This document shows positions 31,023 to 39,863 of a DNA stretch of 64,000 nucleotides, one piece after another. Positions within the stretch are counted from its first letter, which is position 1. Every line of letters starts with the position of its first letter. A program made the position numbers and the translations under genes. The notes under the pieces were generated by a model. That model worked only from the letters and a program-made list of their open reading frames with translations, searched no databases and was not told the origin of the DNA. Source of the DNA: Actinomycetota bacterium (GTDB lineage Bacteria > Actinomycetota > Thermoleophilia > Gaiellales > Gaiellaceae); the NCBI GenBank assembly GCA_003161615.1, contig PMOB01000014.1, positions 1-64,000 on the forward strand. The letters run 5' to 3'.

Positions 31023-31619
31023 GTGGACTGGCGCGGGCGATACGAGTCGGCGGCGGCGCGCTACGCGGCCGGCGAGGAGCGCGCGCACGACGAGCGGCAG
31101 CTCGTGCAGCTCGGCAACGCGGCCTGGGCGGCCGGGTTGTCGCTGTTGATGGCGGATGATCGGGCGGCCGCGGCGGAGTGGCTCATACGGGCGGCCGCGC
31201 GCTATCGCGAGAGCTGGGACGCCGGCGCCGCGACCGATGCGTGGGGCAGGCCAATTGCAACGATCAAGGCGCTCCTGCTCGCGGGCGAGAACGCGGGCGA
31301 TGCGGCTCGCTGGGCGCTCGATGCGGGCGCGGCGGAGGCCGAGTCGCCGATCGGTCGCTATGCGGGGACGCTCGCGCTGCTCGTGCTCGGACGCGACGAG
31401 GAGGCGGCGCAGGTCGCGGCGGCGTTGACGGGCGATTTTCCGCAGGACGTCGCGGCCGCGCTGCAGGCGCTCGCTGCCGGCGACGGCGTTGCGTTTGCCC
31501 CTGCCGTCGAGGCCGTCCGCCGCTCGTTCGACGAGCGCGACGCGTTCCTCGAGGATGTCCCGGTCGCGGACACGGCGCTCGTCCTCGACGTTCTCGCGAC
31601 AGCTCGCGGGATCGCCTAG
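31023..31619 (+). CDS. Helical-repeat hypothetical protein
   Basis: 198 residues from GTG (VDWRGRYESAAARYAAGEERA). Nearly all Ala-rich helices with TPR-like spacing (LMADDRAAAAEWLIRAAARYRESW, AGTLALLVLGRDEEAAQVAAAL), so it may be a protein-binding scaffold. No motif gives a function. It starts head to head with the gene at 30403-30996 (26 bases apart) and its stop overlaps the 3' end of the 6-phosphogluconolactonase gene. Confidence 0.65.
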   Translation: MDWRGRYESAAARYAAGEERAHDERQLVQLGNAAWAAGLSLLMADDRAAAAEWLIRAAARYRESWDAGAATDAWGRPIATIKALLLAGENAGDAARWALDAGAAEAESPIGRYAGTLALLVLGRDEEAAQVAAALTGDFPQDVAAALQALAAGDGVAFAPAVEAVRRSFDERDAFLEDVPVADTALVLDVLATARGIA

Positions 31620-32293
31620 AGCTTTGCCGCTGCTGCGCGGTCGAGGACTGCCCGGGTGCGCGCGCCGCGCGCGAGGCTGCCGGGCGTGTCGTGCGACGGC
31701 TCGCCGGAGAAGGAGCGCGCGACCGCGTCCGCCTTGTCCTCGCCGGTGACGAGGAAGAGCAGCTCGCGCGTCTCGGCGAGGCGCGGGAGCGTGAGCGTGA
31801 TCCGGTCGACGAACGGCTCGTGTCCCGCCTCCGTGCCCACGACGTCGCGGTCTGCGATGTCGAGCGTCGGGAAGCCGGGAAAGAGCGAGGCGATGTGGCC
31901 GTCCGGGCCGAGCCCGAGCAGGACGACGTCGAACGTCCCGGCTCCGGCGAGCTCTTCCGCGTATTCGTCCGCGCCGGCGTCGCGCCCCAGCTCGCCGCGC
32001 ATCCGGTGGACGGTGGCCGGCGCTGCGTCGAGCCGGTCGAGGAGCACCTTCTTTGCCATGCCGAAGTTCGAGCGCTCGTCGCCGGGCGGCACACAGCGCT
32101 CGTCTCCCCACCAGAGCTCGACGCTGCTCCAGTCCGGCTCGAGCCCAGCTGCGAGCTCATACGCGCGCCGCGGCGTCGCGCCGCCGGTGAGAACGATCGA
32201 GCCCCCGGAGCGCGCCTGACCGGCGAGGCGCTCGGCGACGAGTCGTGCGGCCTCCTCCTTGTCGTCGACGATCGTGATCTCGACGTCGCTCAT
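31616..32293 (-). CDS. pgl: 6-phosphogluconolactonase
   Basis: 225 residues. DevB/SOL-type enzyme of the oxidative pentose phosphate pathway, hydrolysing 6-phosphoglucono-lactone. Diagnostic stretches: LTGGATPRRAYELA, VELWWGDERCVPP, DERSNFGMAK and the phosphate-binding LGLGPDGHIASLFPG. It directly follows the AlkA-like gene (stop and start adjacent), though glucose-6-phosphate dehydrogenase, the usual neighbour, is absent. Confidence 0.93.
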   Translation of the reverse strand: MSDVEITIVDDKEEAARLVAERLAGQARSGGSIVLTGGATPRRAYELAAGLEPDWSSVELWWGDERCVPPGDERSNFGMAKKVLLDRLDAAPATVHRMRGELGRDAGADEYAEELAGAGTFDVVLLGLGPDGHIASLFPGFPTLDIADRDVVGTEAGHEPFVDRITLTLPRLAETRELLFLVTGEDKADAVARSFSGEPSHDTPGSLARGARTRAVLDRAAAAKL

Positions 32294-33145
32294 CTAGGCG
32301 GCCTGCGTCGCCGCGGCCGGGATCAAGCCGCGGCCGAGGCCGGCGAGGAAATAGACGCTCGCGAGGCCCGCCCACTCGCCATATGGCTCGAGCAACTCGG
32401 CCGTCTCCCAGGTCTCGACCTCGCGGCCGCGCGCGGCGCGGAGGTACTTGACCAGGCCGAGGTCTCCGACGAGCCCGTGCTCGAAGCGGCCGAGCCCTTC
32501 GAGGCAGACGACGCCGGCCGACCACGGGCCGAGCCCGCGCTCGCGACTGATCCTCGCGACGACGGCGGCGGTCGGGAGGTCGTGCAACCGCTCGAGCTCG
32601 AGGGAGCGGCAGAGGCGCACGATCGCGGCGCCGCGACGCTCGTGCAGCCCGAGCCGCCGCAGCTCGTACGGCGCCGCCGCGGCAAGAGTGGAGGTTTGCG
32701 GAGGTTCGAGCAGACCGGTGGCAGCCACCGCATGTGGGTGTAACGCACGGATCACGCGGCGTTCGAGAGTTCGCGCCGTCTTCCAGTCGACGAGCTGGCC
32801 GCAGACCGCGCGGAGGAGCGCCTGCGCGACGGTCGCCGTGCGCACCGGCCGCAGCCCGCGCAGGTGGACGGTCGCGCGCCCGAGCAGCGGGTCATCACGG
32901 AAGCGGCGGAGGAATTCCGAGTGGTCGTCGTCGAGCGCGAGCACCCAGCGGAGCTTCTCGGCGGCTTCCGCCGACCCCGACCGGATCGTCACCACGCCGT
33001 CCGGCGCCTGCCACGCGCGGGCGACCGAGTCTGAGCACCGAGCTGTGACAACTCCGTCGCGAAAGCGTCTCGTTGCGTCGCCGGCGAGCTTCGCGGAGAG
33101 CGCCAGGGAGTACGGCCCGCGCGGCTTGACGGCGATTTCGACCAT
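32294..33145 (-). CDS. DNA-3-methyladenine glycosylase-like (AlkA, HhH-GPD)
   Basis: 283 residues from the ATG starting MVEIAVKPRGPYSL; an earlier start at 33232 would overlap the divergent promoter region. The C-terminal HhH-GPD domain reads VARISRERGLGPWSAGVVCL (helix-hairpin-helix) followed by VGDLGLVKYLR with the catalytic Asp, as in AlkA. The N-terminal TBP-like domain is present (DGVVTARCSD, WQAPDGVVTI). It removes alkylated bases from DNA. The Cys-rich FeS cluster of other HhH-GPD enzymes is absent, which fits AlkA. Confidence 0.82.
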   Translation of the reverse strand: MVEIAVKPRGPYSLALSAKLAGDATRRFRDGVVTARCSDSVARAWQAPDGVVTIRSGSAEAAEKLRWVLALDDDHSEFLRRFRDDPLLGRATVHLRGLRPVRTATVAQALLRAVCGQLVDWKTARTLERRVIRALHPHAVAATGLLEPPQTSTLAAAAPYELRRLGLHERRGAAIVRLCRSLELERLHDLPTAAVVARISRERGLGPWSAGVVCLEGLGRFEHGLVGDLGLVKYLRAARGREVETWETAELLEPYGEWAGLASVYFLAGLGRGLIPAAATQAA

Positions 33146-33192
33146 CTCCGCGAGCGTACTCCCCGAGCGGGACACGTCCGCAAGAGCGTCTT

Positions 33193-33705
33193 GTGGCGCA
33201 CTCAGGGCAGCCTTACCTTCGGCGGACGTCAACCAAGCGCGTTACTCCGCTCGACCTGCTCATCGCGGCCCTGCTCGTCGCGGTGGTGGTCGTCGCGTTC
33301 GCCCACCACGGCGGCCCGTCCAACCGCATCGTCGCCGACCCGACGCGCACGCCCGGCGTTCTCAACCCGGACGTGACGCAGGCGAACATCCGCTCGACGA
33401 TCTGCAAGCGCGGCTGGACGTCGACCATCCGCCCGCCTGTCTCCTACACCGACGATCTGAAGCGGAAGCAGATGCGGCAGTACGCGGAGACCGGGCCGAT
33501 GTCCGCCTACCAGGAGGACCACCTGATCAGCCTCGAGATGGGCGGCAACCCGACCGACCCACGCAACCTGTGGCCGGAGCCGTACCCACGCGCCACGCAG
33601 ATGGACCAGATCGAGAACCAGCTCAACTCGGAGATCTGCGACGGGCAGCTGACCCTCGCGCAGGCGCAGGCGAAAGAGTCGGAGATCAAGCACACGGATG
33701 GATAG
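33193..33705 (+). CDS. Membrane-anchored HNH-like nuclease-fold protein
   Basis: 170 residues from GTG. One N-terminal transmembrane helix (TPLDLLIAALLVAVVVVAFA), then an extracytoplasmic domain. The motif AYQEDHLISLEMGG...NLWPEP is the HNH/endonuclease-like fragment widespread in actinobacterial secreted proteins, with His and Asn at the expected positions; the last HNH His is not clear. Cys in STICKRGW and SEICDGQ may form a disulfide outside. It precedes the VOC gene by 9 bases. Nuclease activity is unproven. Confidence 0.72.
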   Translation: MAHSGQPYLRRTSTKRVTPLDLLIAALLVAVVVVAFAHHGGPSNRIVADPTRTPGVLNPDVTQANIRSTICKRGWTSTIRPPVSYTDDLKRKQMRQYAETGPMSAYQEDHLISLEMGGNPTDPRNLWPEPYPRATQMDQIENQLNSEICDGQLTLAQAQAKESEIKHTDG

Positions 33706-33714
33706 GGTCCGGGC

Positions 33715-34194
33715 ATGGCGCTCGATCCACGCGTGGACATCGGCCACGTCCACCTCAAGGTGTCCGACCTCGACCGCGCGCTCGCCTTCTACGAGGGCGT
33801 GCTCGGCTTCGACGTCGTCGTCCGCCACGGCGACCAGGCGGCGTTCATCTCCGCGGGCGGCTACCACCACCACATCGGCCTTAACACGTGGGAGTCGAAG
33901 GGCGCCGGCCCGCCACCGCGCAACACGACCGGCCTCTTCCACACCGCGATCCGCTTCCCTGACCGCAAGACACTCGCGCAGGCGGTGAAGCGGGTTCTCG
34001 ACGCCGGCATCCCGCTCGACGGCGCGAGCGACCACGGCGTCTCGGAGGCCGTCTACCTCCGCGACCCGGATGACAACGGCGTCGAGCTCTACCGTGACCG
34101 GCCGCGGGAAGAGTGGCCGACGACGCCCGACGGCGAGCCGACGATGTACACGCGGCCGCTCGACGTCGCGGCGCTGCTCGCCGAAGCGGACTAG
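33715..34194 (+). CDS. Glyoxalase/VOC-family dioxygenase-like protein
   Basis: 159 residues. A vicinal-oxygen-chelate fold with paired beta-alpha-beta modules: IGHVHLKVSDLDRALAFYEGVLGF, then LFHTAIRFPD and YLRDPDDNGVELY. Metal ligands His (GHVHL), His (LFHTA) and Glu (NGVELY) are all in place, as in CatE-like extradiol dioxygenases. The chemistry of the family is diverse (lyase, dioxygenase, resistance), so substrate stays open. ATG preceded by a short spacer after the HNH-like gene; probably co-transcribed. Confidence 0.85.
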   Translation: MALDPRVDIGHVHLKVSDLDRALAFYEGVLGFDVVVRHGDQAAFISAGGYHHHIGLNTWESKGAGPPPRNTTGLFHTAIRFPDRKTLAQAVKRVLDAGIPLDGASDHGVSEAVYLRDPDDNGVELYRDRPREEWPTTPDGEPTMYTRPLDVAALLAEAD

Positions 34195-34198
34195 CTGT

Positions 34199-34984
34199 TC
34201 AGGACGTCGGGTTCGGCACCCAGCTGAAGCGCCACAAGGCGATCGCGAGGCCGATCGCCGCCCAGATTGCGAGCACGCCGATGTCGGTCCAGACGATCCC
34301 GATTCCGGTCAGCATCGGGTTGTAGGCGTCGTGGAGCCCATCGGCCAGGTGCGCGACGGGGAAGACCAGCGCGACGTGCTGCAGCCACGACGGAATGTTC
34401 GAGTTCGCGATGAAGATGCCCGAGATGAAGTAGAGCGGCAGCATGATCGCCTGCACCATCGGCTGAGCAGCGTCCTCGTTGTGGATCGCCGTCGAAAGCG
34501 CGTAACCGAGCACGCAGAACGTGATCGAGCCGACCACGACGGTGAAGGCCACGCCGGGGAGCGCCGCAGTCCGCAGCGTGACCCCGAAGACGATGCGCCC
34601 GATGCTGAGCAGGACGGTCACGACGGCGAGAGACATCACGACCGCGGTCAGCGTCCGGCCGGCGATCAGCACCCATGCCGGCACGGGAGTCGCGCGACGC
34701 CGCTTGAGGATGCCTTCCTCCCGCTGCACCGTGATCGAGATGACGAGATTGATGAACGAGGCCGAGATGACCCCGAGGGCCGAGAGCCCGGGGACGTAGG
34801 TGGTCGACAGCTTCACGCCGGCCACGACGTGGTTGCCGAAGATGCCGACGAAGATGAAGAGGAAGAGAACGGGCAGGATCAGCGTGAAGAAGCGCGCCTG
34901 CCGGTTGCGGAGGACCGCGAGCAGGTCGTAGCGCGCCTGATGGAGGACGAGGAAGAGGGGTCCGCGGGCGGCGGGCGTCTTCAC
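34199..34984 (-). CDS. ABC-2 type exporter permease
   Basis: 261 residues from a GTG overlapping the ATPase stop (GTGA). Six hydrophobic segments: FFTLILPVLFLFIFVGIF, LSALGVISASFINLVISI, VVMSLAVVTVLLSIG, GVAFTVVVGSITFCVLGYA, AIMLPLYFISGIFI, and the C-terminal IGVLAIWAAIGLAIAL. The EEGILKRRRATPVP loop is the coupling region of ABC-2 (DrrB/YadH) exporters. It forms a half-transporter pair with the upstream ATPase; the substrate (drug, polysaccharide or lipid) is unknown. Confidence 0.87.
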   Translation of the reverse strand: MKTPAARGPLFLVLHQARYDLLAVLRNRQARFFTLILPVLFLFIFVGIFGNHVVAGVKLSTTYVPGLSALGVISASFINLVISITVQREEGILKRRRATPVPAWVLIAGRTLTAVVMSLAVVTVLLSIGRIVFGVTLRTAALPGVAFTVVVGSITFCVLGYALSTAIHNEDAAQPMVQAIMLPLYFISGIFIANSNIPSWLQHVALVFPVAHLADGLHDAYNPMLTGIGIVWTDIGVLAIWAAIGLAIALWRFSWVPNPTS

Positions 34985-35889
34985 GGCGTCGACTCCGTCA
35001 GGTTGAGGTAGACGTCCTCGAGCGTCGGCCGCCGCAGGGCGAGGTCGGACAGGTCGAGTTCGCGGCCGATTGCCCAGTCGGCGAGATCGCGGACGTGGAT
35101 GAGCGGCGTGTGGGTCGTCAGCGTGACGCGCTCGCCCGCGCCGGAGAGCAGTCCGCGCAGCTCCTCGGGCAACTCGTCCGCGCCGACTCCCTCCGGCAGC
35201 GTGAAGCTGATCGTCGCCGCCATGGTGTTGCGGCCGCCAAGCGAGCCCGGCGTTCCCTCGGCGACGATGCGGCCGCCTGCGATCACGGCGATTCGGTCGG
35301 CAAGGTGCTCGGCCTCGTCCATGTAGTGCGTCGTCAGGAAGACGGTCTTGCCGAGCTGCCGGAGACCCTCGATCACGTGCCACGCCGTGCGGCGAGCCGA
35401 CGGATCGAAGCCCGTCGTCGGTTCGTCGAGGAAGATCAGCTCCGGGTCGCCGATCAGCGCGAGCGCGACGTCGAGCCGTCGCCGCTGGCCGCCGGAGAGC
35501 TGCGCGCCCTTCGTCTCGGCCTTCTCCTCGAGCCCGACGAGCGCGATCGTCTCGTCGATGTCGCGCGGCTCGAGGTAGTAGCCGGAGTAGAGCTGCAGGC
35601 ACTCGCGGACGGTGAATCCCGGCTCGGCGCTCGACTCCTGCAGGACGGCGCCGACGCGGTTGCGCCACGAGGAACCCGCATGGGCAGGGTCGACTCCGAG
35701 GACGCTCACCTCGCCGGCCGTCCGGTCGCGGAATCCTTCGAGGATCTCGACCGTCGTCGTCTTGCCCGCGCCATTCGGGCCGAGGAAGGCGAAGATCTCC
35801 CCGCGCTCCACCTCGAGGTCGATGCCGGCTACCGCCTCGAAGGGTCCGTAGCTCTTGCGCAGTCCTCGAACGGAGACGACCGGCTCCAC
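34981..35889 (-). CDS. ABC exporter ATP-binding protein
   Basis: 302 residues from GTG (VEPVVSVRGLRKSYG). Walker A GPNGAGKTTT, Q-loop VLQESSAEPG, signature LSGGQRRRLDVA, Walker B LIFLDEPTTGFDP and the H-loop TTHYMDEAE. The C-terminal 90 residues (TMAATISFTLPEG, TLEDVYLNLT) are the DrrA-type accessory domain of daunorubicin-family exporters. It energises the permease encoded next. The gene is divergent from korA, with a 63-base gap. Confidence 0.92.
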   Translation of the reverse strand: MEPVVSVRGLRKSYGPFEAVAGIDLEVERGEIFAFLGPNGAGKTTTVEILEGFRDRTAGEVSVLGVDPAHAGSSWRNRVGAVLQESSAEPGFTVRECLQLYSGYYLEPRDIDETIALVGLEEKAETKGAQLSGGQRRRLDVALALIGDPELIFLDEPTTGFDPSARRTAWHVIEGLRQLGKTVFLTTHYMDEAEHLADRIAVIAGGRIVAEGTPGSLGGRNTMAATISFTLPEGVGADELPEELRGLLSGAGERVTLTTHTPLIHVRDLADWAIGRELDLSDLALRRPTLEDVYLNLTESTP

Positions 35890-35952
35890 CGCGAGTAGTT
35901 TCTCACGGATTTCTGCGGAGTCGCCGAGAACACATTGCGCTATACCTCGCGC

Positions 35953-37809
35953 ATGGGCATTAAGCCTGTCGAGCAGCTCTCCCAGGTGATCGTCCGCTTT
36001 GCGGGCGACTCCGGCGACGGTATGCAGCTCACCGGCTCGCAGTTCACCTCGGAGGCGGCGCTCCTCGGCAACGACATCTCGACGCTGCCGGACTTCCCGG
36101 CGGAGATCCGCGCGCCGGCCGGCTCTCTTCCCGGAGTCTCGGGCTTCCAGCTCCACTTCGCCGACCACGACATCCTCACGCCGGGCGACGCGCCGAACGT
36201 CCTCGTCGCGATGAACCCGGCCGCGCTCAAGACGAATCTCGCCGACCTGCCGAAGGGCGGCACGCTGATCGTCGACGCCGACGCGTTCACCGACCGGAAC
36301 CTCCAGAAGGCCGGCTACGCGCAGAGTCCGCTCGAGGACGGCTCGCTCGACGAGTACCAACTGCACCCGGTACCACTCACGACGCTGACCGTCGGCGCGC
36401 TGAAGGACGTGGAGGGAGTGACGCCGCGCGAGGCCGAGCGCTCGAAGAACATGTTCTCGCTCGGGCTGATGTCCTGGCTCTACGGGCGGTCGATCGACCC
36501 CACAATCGCGTTCCTCGAAGAGAAGTTCGCGGCGAAGCGGCCGGAGATCTACCAGGCGAACGTCAAGGCGCTTCAGGCCGGCTACGCGTTCGGCGAGACG
36601 ACGGAGTCGTTCGCGGTCACGTACGAGGTGAAGCCGGCAAAGCTGACGCCCGGCAGGTACCGCAACATCACCGGCAACCAGGCGCTCTCGCTCGGCCTCG
36701 TCGCCTCGTCGCGTCTCTCCGGGCTGCCTCTGTTCCTCGGCGCCTACCCGATCACGCCGGCGAGCTCGATCCTCGAGGAGCTCGCGGACTACAAGGAGTT
36801 CGGAGTCAGGACGTTCCAGGCGGAGGACGAGATCGCCGCTGCCGGCGCCGCGGTCGGCGCAGCCTTCGGTGGCGCGCTCGCCATCACCACGTCCGCCGGT
36901 CCCGGGGTCGTCCTCAAGGCGGAGACGGTCGGTCTGGCGATCATGCTCGAGCTGCCGCTCGTGATCTGCGACATCCAGCGCGCCGGCCCGTCGACGGGAA
37001 TGCCGACCAAGCCGGAGCAGGGCGACCTGCTGATGGTCCTGTACGGCCGCAACAGCGAGTCGCCGGTGCCGGTCGTCGCTGCGCGCTCGCCGTCGGACTG
37101 CTTCGACGCGGCGATCGAGGCCTGCCGCATCGCGCTCAAGTACCGCACGCCTGTCTATCTCCTCTCCGACGCCTATCTCGCGAACGGCTCTGAGCCGTGG
37201 CTCCTGCCGGAGCTCGAGACTCTCCCCGATCTGACGCCGACGTTCGCGACCGAGCCGAACGCGGGCGACGAGTTCCTGCCGTACCTCCGCGACGAGCAGA
37301 CGCTCGCGCGGCCGTGGGCGGTGCCGGGGACGCCGGGGCTCGAGCACCGGATCGGCGGGCTCGAGAAGGCCGACCGGACCGGGAACATCTCCTACGACCC
37401 CGACAACCATGACCTGATGACGCGCCTGCGCGCGCAAAAGGTGGCCGGGATTGCGAGCGACATCCCGGAACTCGAGGTCGACGACCCCGACGGCGACGCG
37501 AAGGTTTTGGTGCTCGGCTGGGGCGGCACGTACGGCCCGGTCGCGGCGGCGGCGCGGCGCGTACGCGAGCGGGGCAAGCCCGTCGCGCACGCGCACCTGC
37601 GTCACCTCAACCCGCTCCCGCGCAACACCGGTGATGTGCTGCGCCGCTACGAGAAGGTGCTCGTGCCGGAGATGAACCTCGGCCAGCTCCTGCAGCTCGT
37701 GCGGGCGCAGTTCCTCGTCGACGCGGCCGGCTACAACCAGGTGCGCGGGGTGCCGCTGCGGGCGGCCGAGCTCGCGGACGCGATCGAGGCATTGGTGGAT
37801 TCGGAATGA
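35953..37809 (+). CDS. korA: 2-oxoacid:ferredoxin oxidoreductase, alpha (gamma-alpha fused) subunit
   Basis: 618 residues. The N-terminal gamma-type domain (VIVRFAGDSGDGMQLTG, ... about 1-200) is fused to the alpha pyrimidine-binding domain (NQALSLGLVAS, AYPITPASSILEELA, FQAEDEIAAAGAAVGAAFGG, TTSAGPGVVLKAE) and a C-terminal transketolase-like domain (VLVLGWGGTYGPV). It converts 2-oxoglutarate (or pyruvate) and CoA to the acyl-CoA and reduced ferredoxin. Start is the ATG of MGIKPVEQLS, though a TTG 18 bases upstream is in frame. Stop overlaps korB as ATGA. The two-subunit arrangement is typical of actinobacteria. Confidence 0.93.
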   Translation: MGIKPVEQLSQVIVRFAGDSGDGMQLTGSQFTSEAALLGNDISTLPDFPAEIRAPAGSLPGVSGFQLHFADHDILTPGDAPNVLVAMNPAALKTNLADLPKGGTLIVDADAFTDRNLQKAGYAQSPLEDGSLDEYQLHPVPLTTLTVGALKDVEGVTPREAERSKNMFSLGLMSWLYGRSIDPTIAFLEEKFAAKRPEIYQANVKALQAGYAFGETTESFAVTYEVKPAKLTPGRYRNITGNQALSLGLVASSRLSGLPLFLGAYPITPASSILEELADYKEFGVRTFQAEDEIAAAGAAVGAAFGGALAITTSAGPGVVLKAETVGLAIMLELPLVICDIQRAGPSTGMPTKPEQGDLLMVLYGRNSESPVPVVAARSPSDCFDAAIEACRIALKYRTPVYLLSDAYLANGSEPWLLPELETLPDLTPTFATEPNAGDEFLPYLRDEQTLARPWAVPGTPGLEHRIGGLEKADRTGNISYDPDNHDLMTRLRAQKVAGIASDIPELEVDDPDGDAKVLVLGWGGTYGPVAAAARRVRERGKPVAHAHLRHLNPLPRNTGDVLRRYEKVLVPEMNLGQLLQLVRAQFLVDAAGYNQVRGVPLRAAELADAIEALVDSE

Positions 37810-38816
37810 GCGACGACAACGGACACACGCTGACGGCGAAAGACTTCCGCACCGACCAGGAGGTGCGCTGGTGCCCGGGCTGCGGCGACTACGCGATCCT
37901 CGCCGCGATGCAGTCCTTCATGCCCGAGCTCGGGATCGCGCGCGAGAACACCGTTTTCGTGAGCGGGATCGGCTGCGCGGCCCGCTTCCCGTACTACATG
38001 AACACGTACGGGATGCACTCGATCCACGGCCGCGCGCCCGCGATCGCGACCGGGTTGGCGACGACGCGGCCGGACCTCTCCGTGTGGGTCGTGACCGGCG
38101 ACGGCGACGCGCTCTCGATCGGCGGCAACCACCTGATCCACGCGCTGCGCCGCAACATCAACTTCAAGATCCTCCTCTTCAACAACCGCATCTACGGGCT
38201 GACCAAGGGGCAGTACTCGCCGACGAGCGAGCTGGGGAAGGTCACGAAGTCGACGCCGATGGGATCGCTCGACTGGCCCTTCAACCCGATCTCGCTCGCG
38301 ATCGGCGCCGAGGCGACCTTCGTCGGGCGCGCGATCGACACCGACAAGAAGGGGATGACCGAGGTGCTGCGCGCGGCGGCCGAGCATCGCGGCAGCGCGT
38401 TCGTCGAGATCTTCCAGAACTGCCCGATCTTCAACGACGACGCCTTCGAGTTCGTCCGTGACGACAAGGAGGGCGTCAACCGGATCGCCCTGCACCACGG
38501 CGAGCCGATCACATGGGGCGCCGACGGTGAGAAGGCGCTGCGCCAGCTGCCGGACGGGACGATCGAGGTGTGCGCTGCGTCCGAGGACGGCGTGCTCGTC
38601 CACGACTCGTCGCACACGGAGCCGTCGCTCGCGTTCGCGCTTTCGCGCGTGACGCAGGGGACGCACGGCGGCACGCCGGTCGGCGTCTTCCGGAACGTCG
38701 AACGGGCGGTCTACGACGACCTGATGGCAGAGCAGCTCCGGGTCGCGGAGAAGAAGCGCGGCAAGGGCGACCTCGCCAAGCTCCTCCACTCCGGCGAGAC
38801 CTGGGTCGTCAGCTAG
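37806..38816 (+). CDS. korB: 2-oxoacid:ferredoxin oxidoreductase, beta subunit
   Basis: 336 residues. The thiamine-diphosphate and 4Fe-4S subunit. Cysteines of the cluster are in VRWCPGCGDYAIL and GIGCAARFPYYM. ThDP motif: VWVVTGDGDALSIGGNHLIHALRRNIN with GDGD and the Asn following. Then NNRIYGLTKGQYSP, conserved in the Kor beta group. Works with the alpha subunit encoded upstream (overlapping ATGA). Common in actinobacteria, where it replaces the E1-E2 dehydrogenase complex in the TCA cycle. Confidence 0.94.
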   Translation: MSDDNGHTLTAKDFRTDQEVRWCPGCGDYAILAAMQSFMPELGIARENTVFVSGIGCAARFPYYMNTYGMHSIHGRAPAIATGLATTRPDLSVWVVTGDGDALSIGGNHLIHALRRNINFKILLFNNRIYGLTKGQYSPTSELGKVTKSTPMGSLDWPFNPISLAIGAEATFVGRAIDTDKKGMTEVLRAAAEHRGSAFVEIFQNCPIFNDDAFEFVRDDKEGVNRIALHHGEPITWGADGEKALRQLPDGTIEVCAASEDGVLVHDSSHTEPSLAFALSRVTQGTHGGTPVGVFRNVERAVYDDLMAEQLRVAEKKRGKGDLAKLLHSGETWVVS

Positions 38817-38849
38817 GGAGGTCGCGGCAGAGGCGTTACCGTCTGGGCG

Positions 38850-39863
38850 GTGGGCGATTCGGCGGTAGAGGTTGAGACGGAGGCCGGGCCGCTCCTGCTT
38901 CCGTCGTGGGACCGGGTCATCGCGCCGGTCCTGCAGCGTGATCGGATTTGGGAGCCTGGTGAGACGCGTTTTCTCCGCAGGACGCTCCTACCCGGCCAGA
39001 CCTTCGTCGACGTCGGCGCCCACGTCGGCTACTTCACCGTGCTGGCTTCGAAGCGAGTCGGCGCTGCCGGGCGCGTCTTTGCGGTCGAGCCCGAAGCGCG
39101 GAATCTCGAGCTGCTGCGGCTCAATCTGATCCGGAACGCGTGCACGAACGTCGTCGTGCTTCCGTACGCAGCGGCGGCGGCGCCCGGCCCGGCCGTGCTG
39201 GAGCTCGACGAGGAGAACAGCGGCAGGCACCGGCTCCGCCCGCTGGGCGAGACCGGAACGCGCGTCGAGTGCGTCCGGTTGGACGATGTCATCCCTGTCC
39301 CACCGGACGTCGTCAAGATCGACGCGCAGGGCTACGACCACGAGGTTCTCGAGGGCCTCGAGCGTTCGCTGGCCGCGAATCCCGACGTGGTCGTCGTAGC
39401 CGAGCTGTCGCTGAGCGAGCTAGCGGTGCGAGGAATCGATCCGGCCACGGTGCTCGAGGGCTACGCTGCCCGCGGCTTAGCGATCTCGACGCTCGACGAC
39501 CGCGGCCGGCTGCACCGGTCGTCAGCCGAAGAGGTGCTTCGCGGCTGCAAGGACGGCCGGTTCCCGAGCGATTTCGCGATCGTCCTCGACCATCCGCCGG
39601 CGGGCTCCGGAGACTTTCCGCGCCGGGTCGGTGGGCTCGAGATGAGGGAGACTCCGGATGGTTTGCGTGTCCACGACCCTGGCCGGGATCGCTTTCACTT
39701 GCTCAACGAAACGGCTGCGGTCGTGTTCGATCTCTGCACCGGAGTGAACTCCGTCGCGGCGATCGTCGAGCATGTCCAGGCTGCGTATGAGCTTGAGGCC
39801 CCGCCGACGACCGAGGTCGAGCAGTGCCTTGCTCACCTGCGCGCCGAGCGGCTCGTCGCCTGA
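38850..39863 (+). CDS. FkbM-type methyltransferase fused to a PqqD-like domain
   Basis: 337 residues from GTG. Residues about 40-245 are an FkbM-family SAM methyltransferase: TFVDVGAHVGYFTVLA (motif I), VFAVEPEARNLELLR, and VVKIDAQGYDHEVLEGL. A C-terminal 80-residue domain (LRVHDPGRDRFHLLNETAAVVFDLCTGVNSVAAIVEHVQ) is PqqD-like, the fold used as RiPP recognition element. Fusion of an O-methyltransferase to this domain is unusual and suggests that a leader-bearing peptide or protein is the methyl acceptor. The neighbours are glycosyltransferases, a second PqqD protein and a Tat-exported protein. The convergent glycosyltransferase overlaps its 3' end by 31 bases. Confidence 0.83.
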   Translation: MGDSAVEVETEAGPLLLPSWDRVIAPVLQRDRIWEPGETRFLRRTLLPGQTFVDVGAHVGYFTVLASKRVGAAGRVFAVEPEARNLELLRLNLIRNACTNVVVLPYAAAAAPGPAVLELDEENSGRHRLRPLGETGTRVECVRLDDVIPVPPDVVKIDAQGYDHEVLEGLERSLAANPDVVVVAELSLSELAVRGIDPATVLEGYAARGLAISTLDDRGRLHRSSAEEVLRGCKDGRFPSDFAIVLDHPPAGSGDFPRRVGGLEMRETPDGLRVHDPGRDRFHLLNETAAVVFDLCTGVNSVAAIVEHVQAAYELEAPPTTEVEQCLAHLRAERLVA

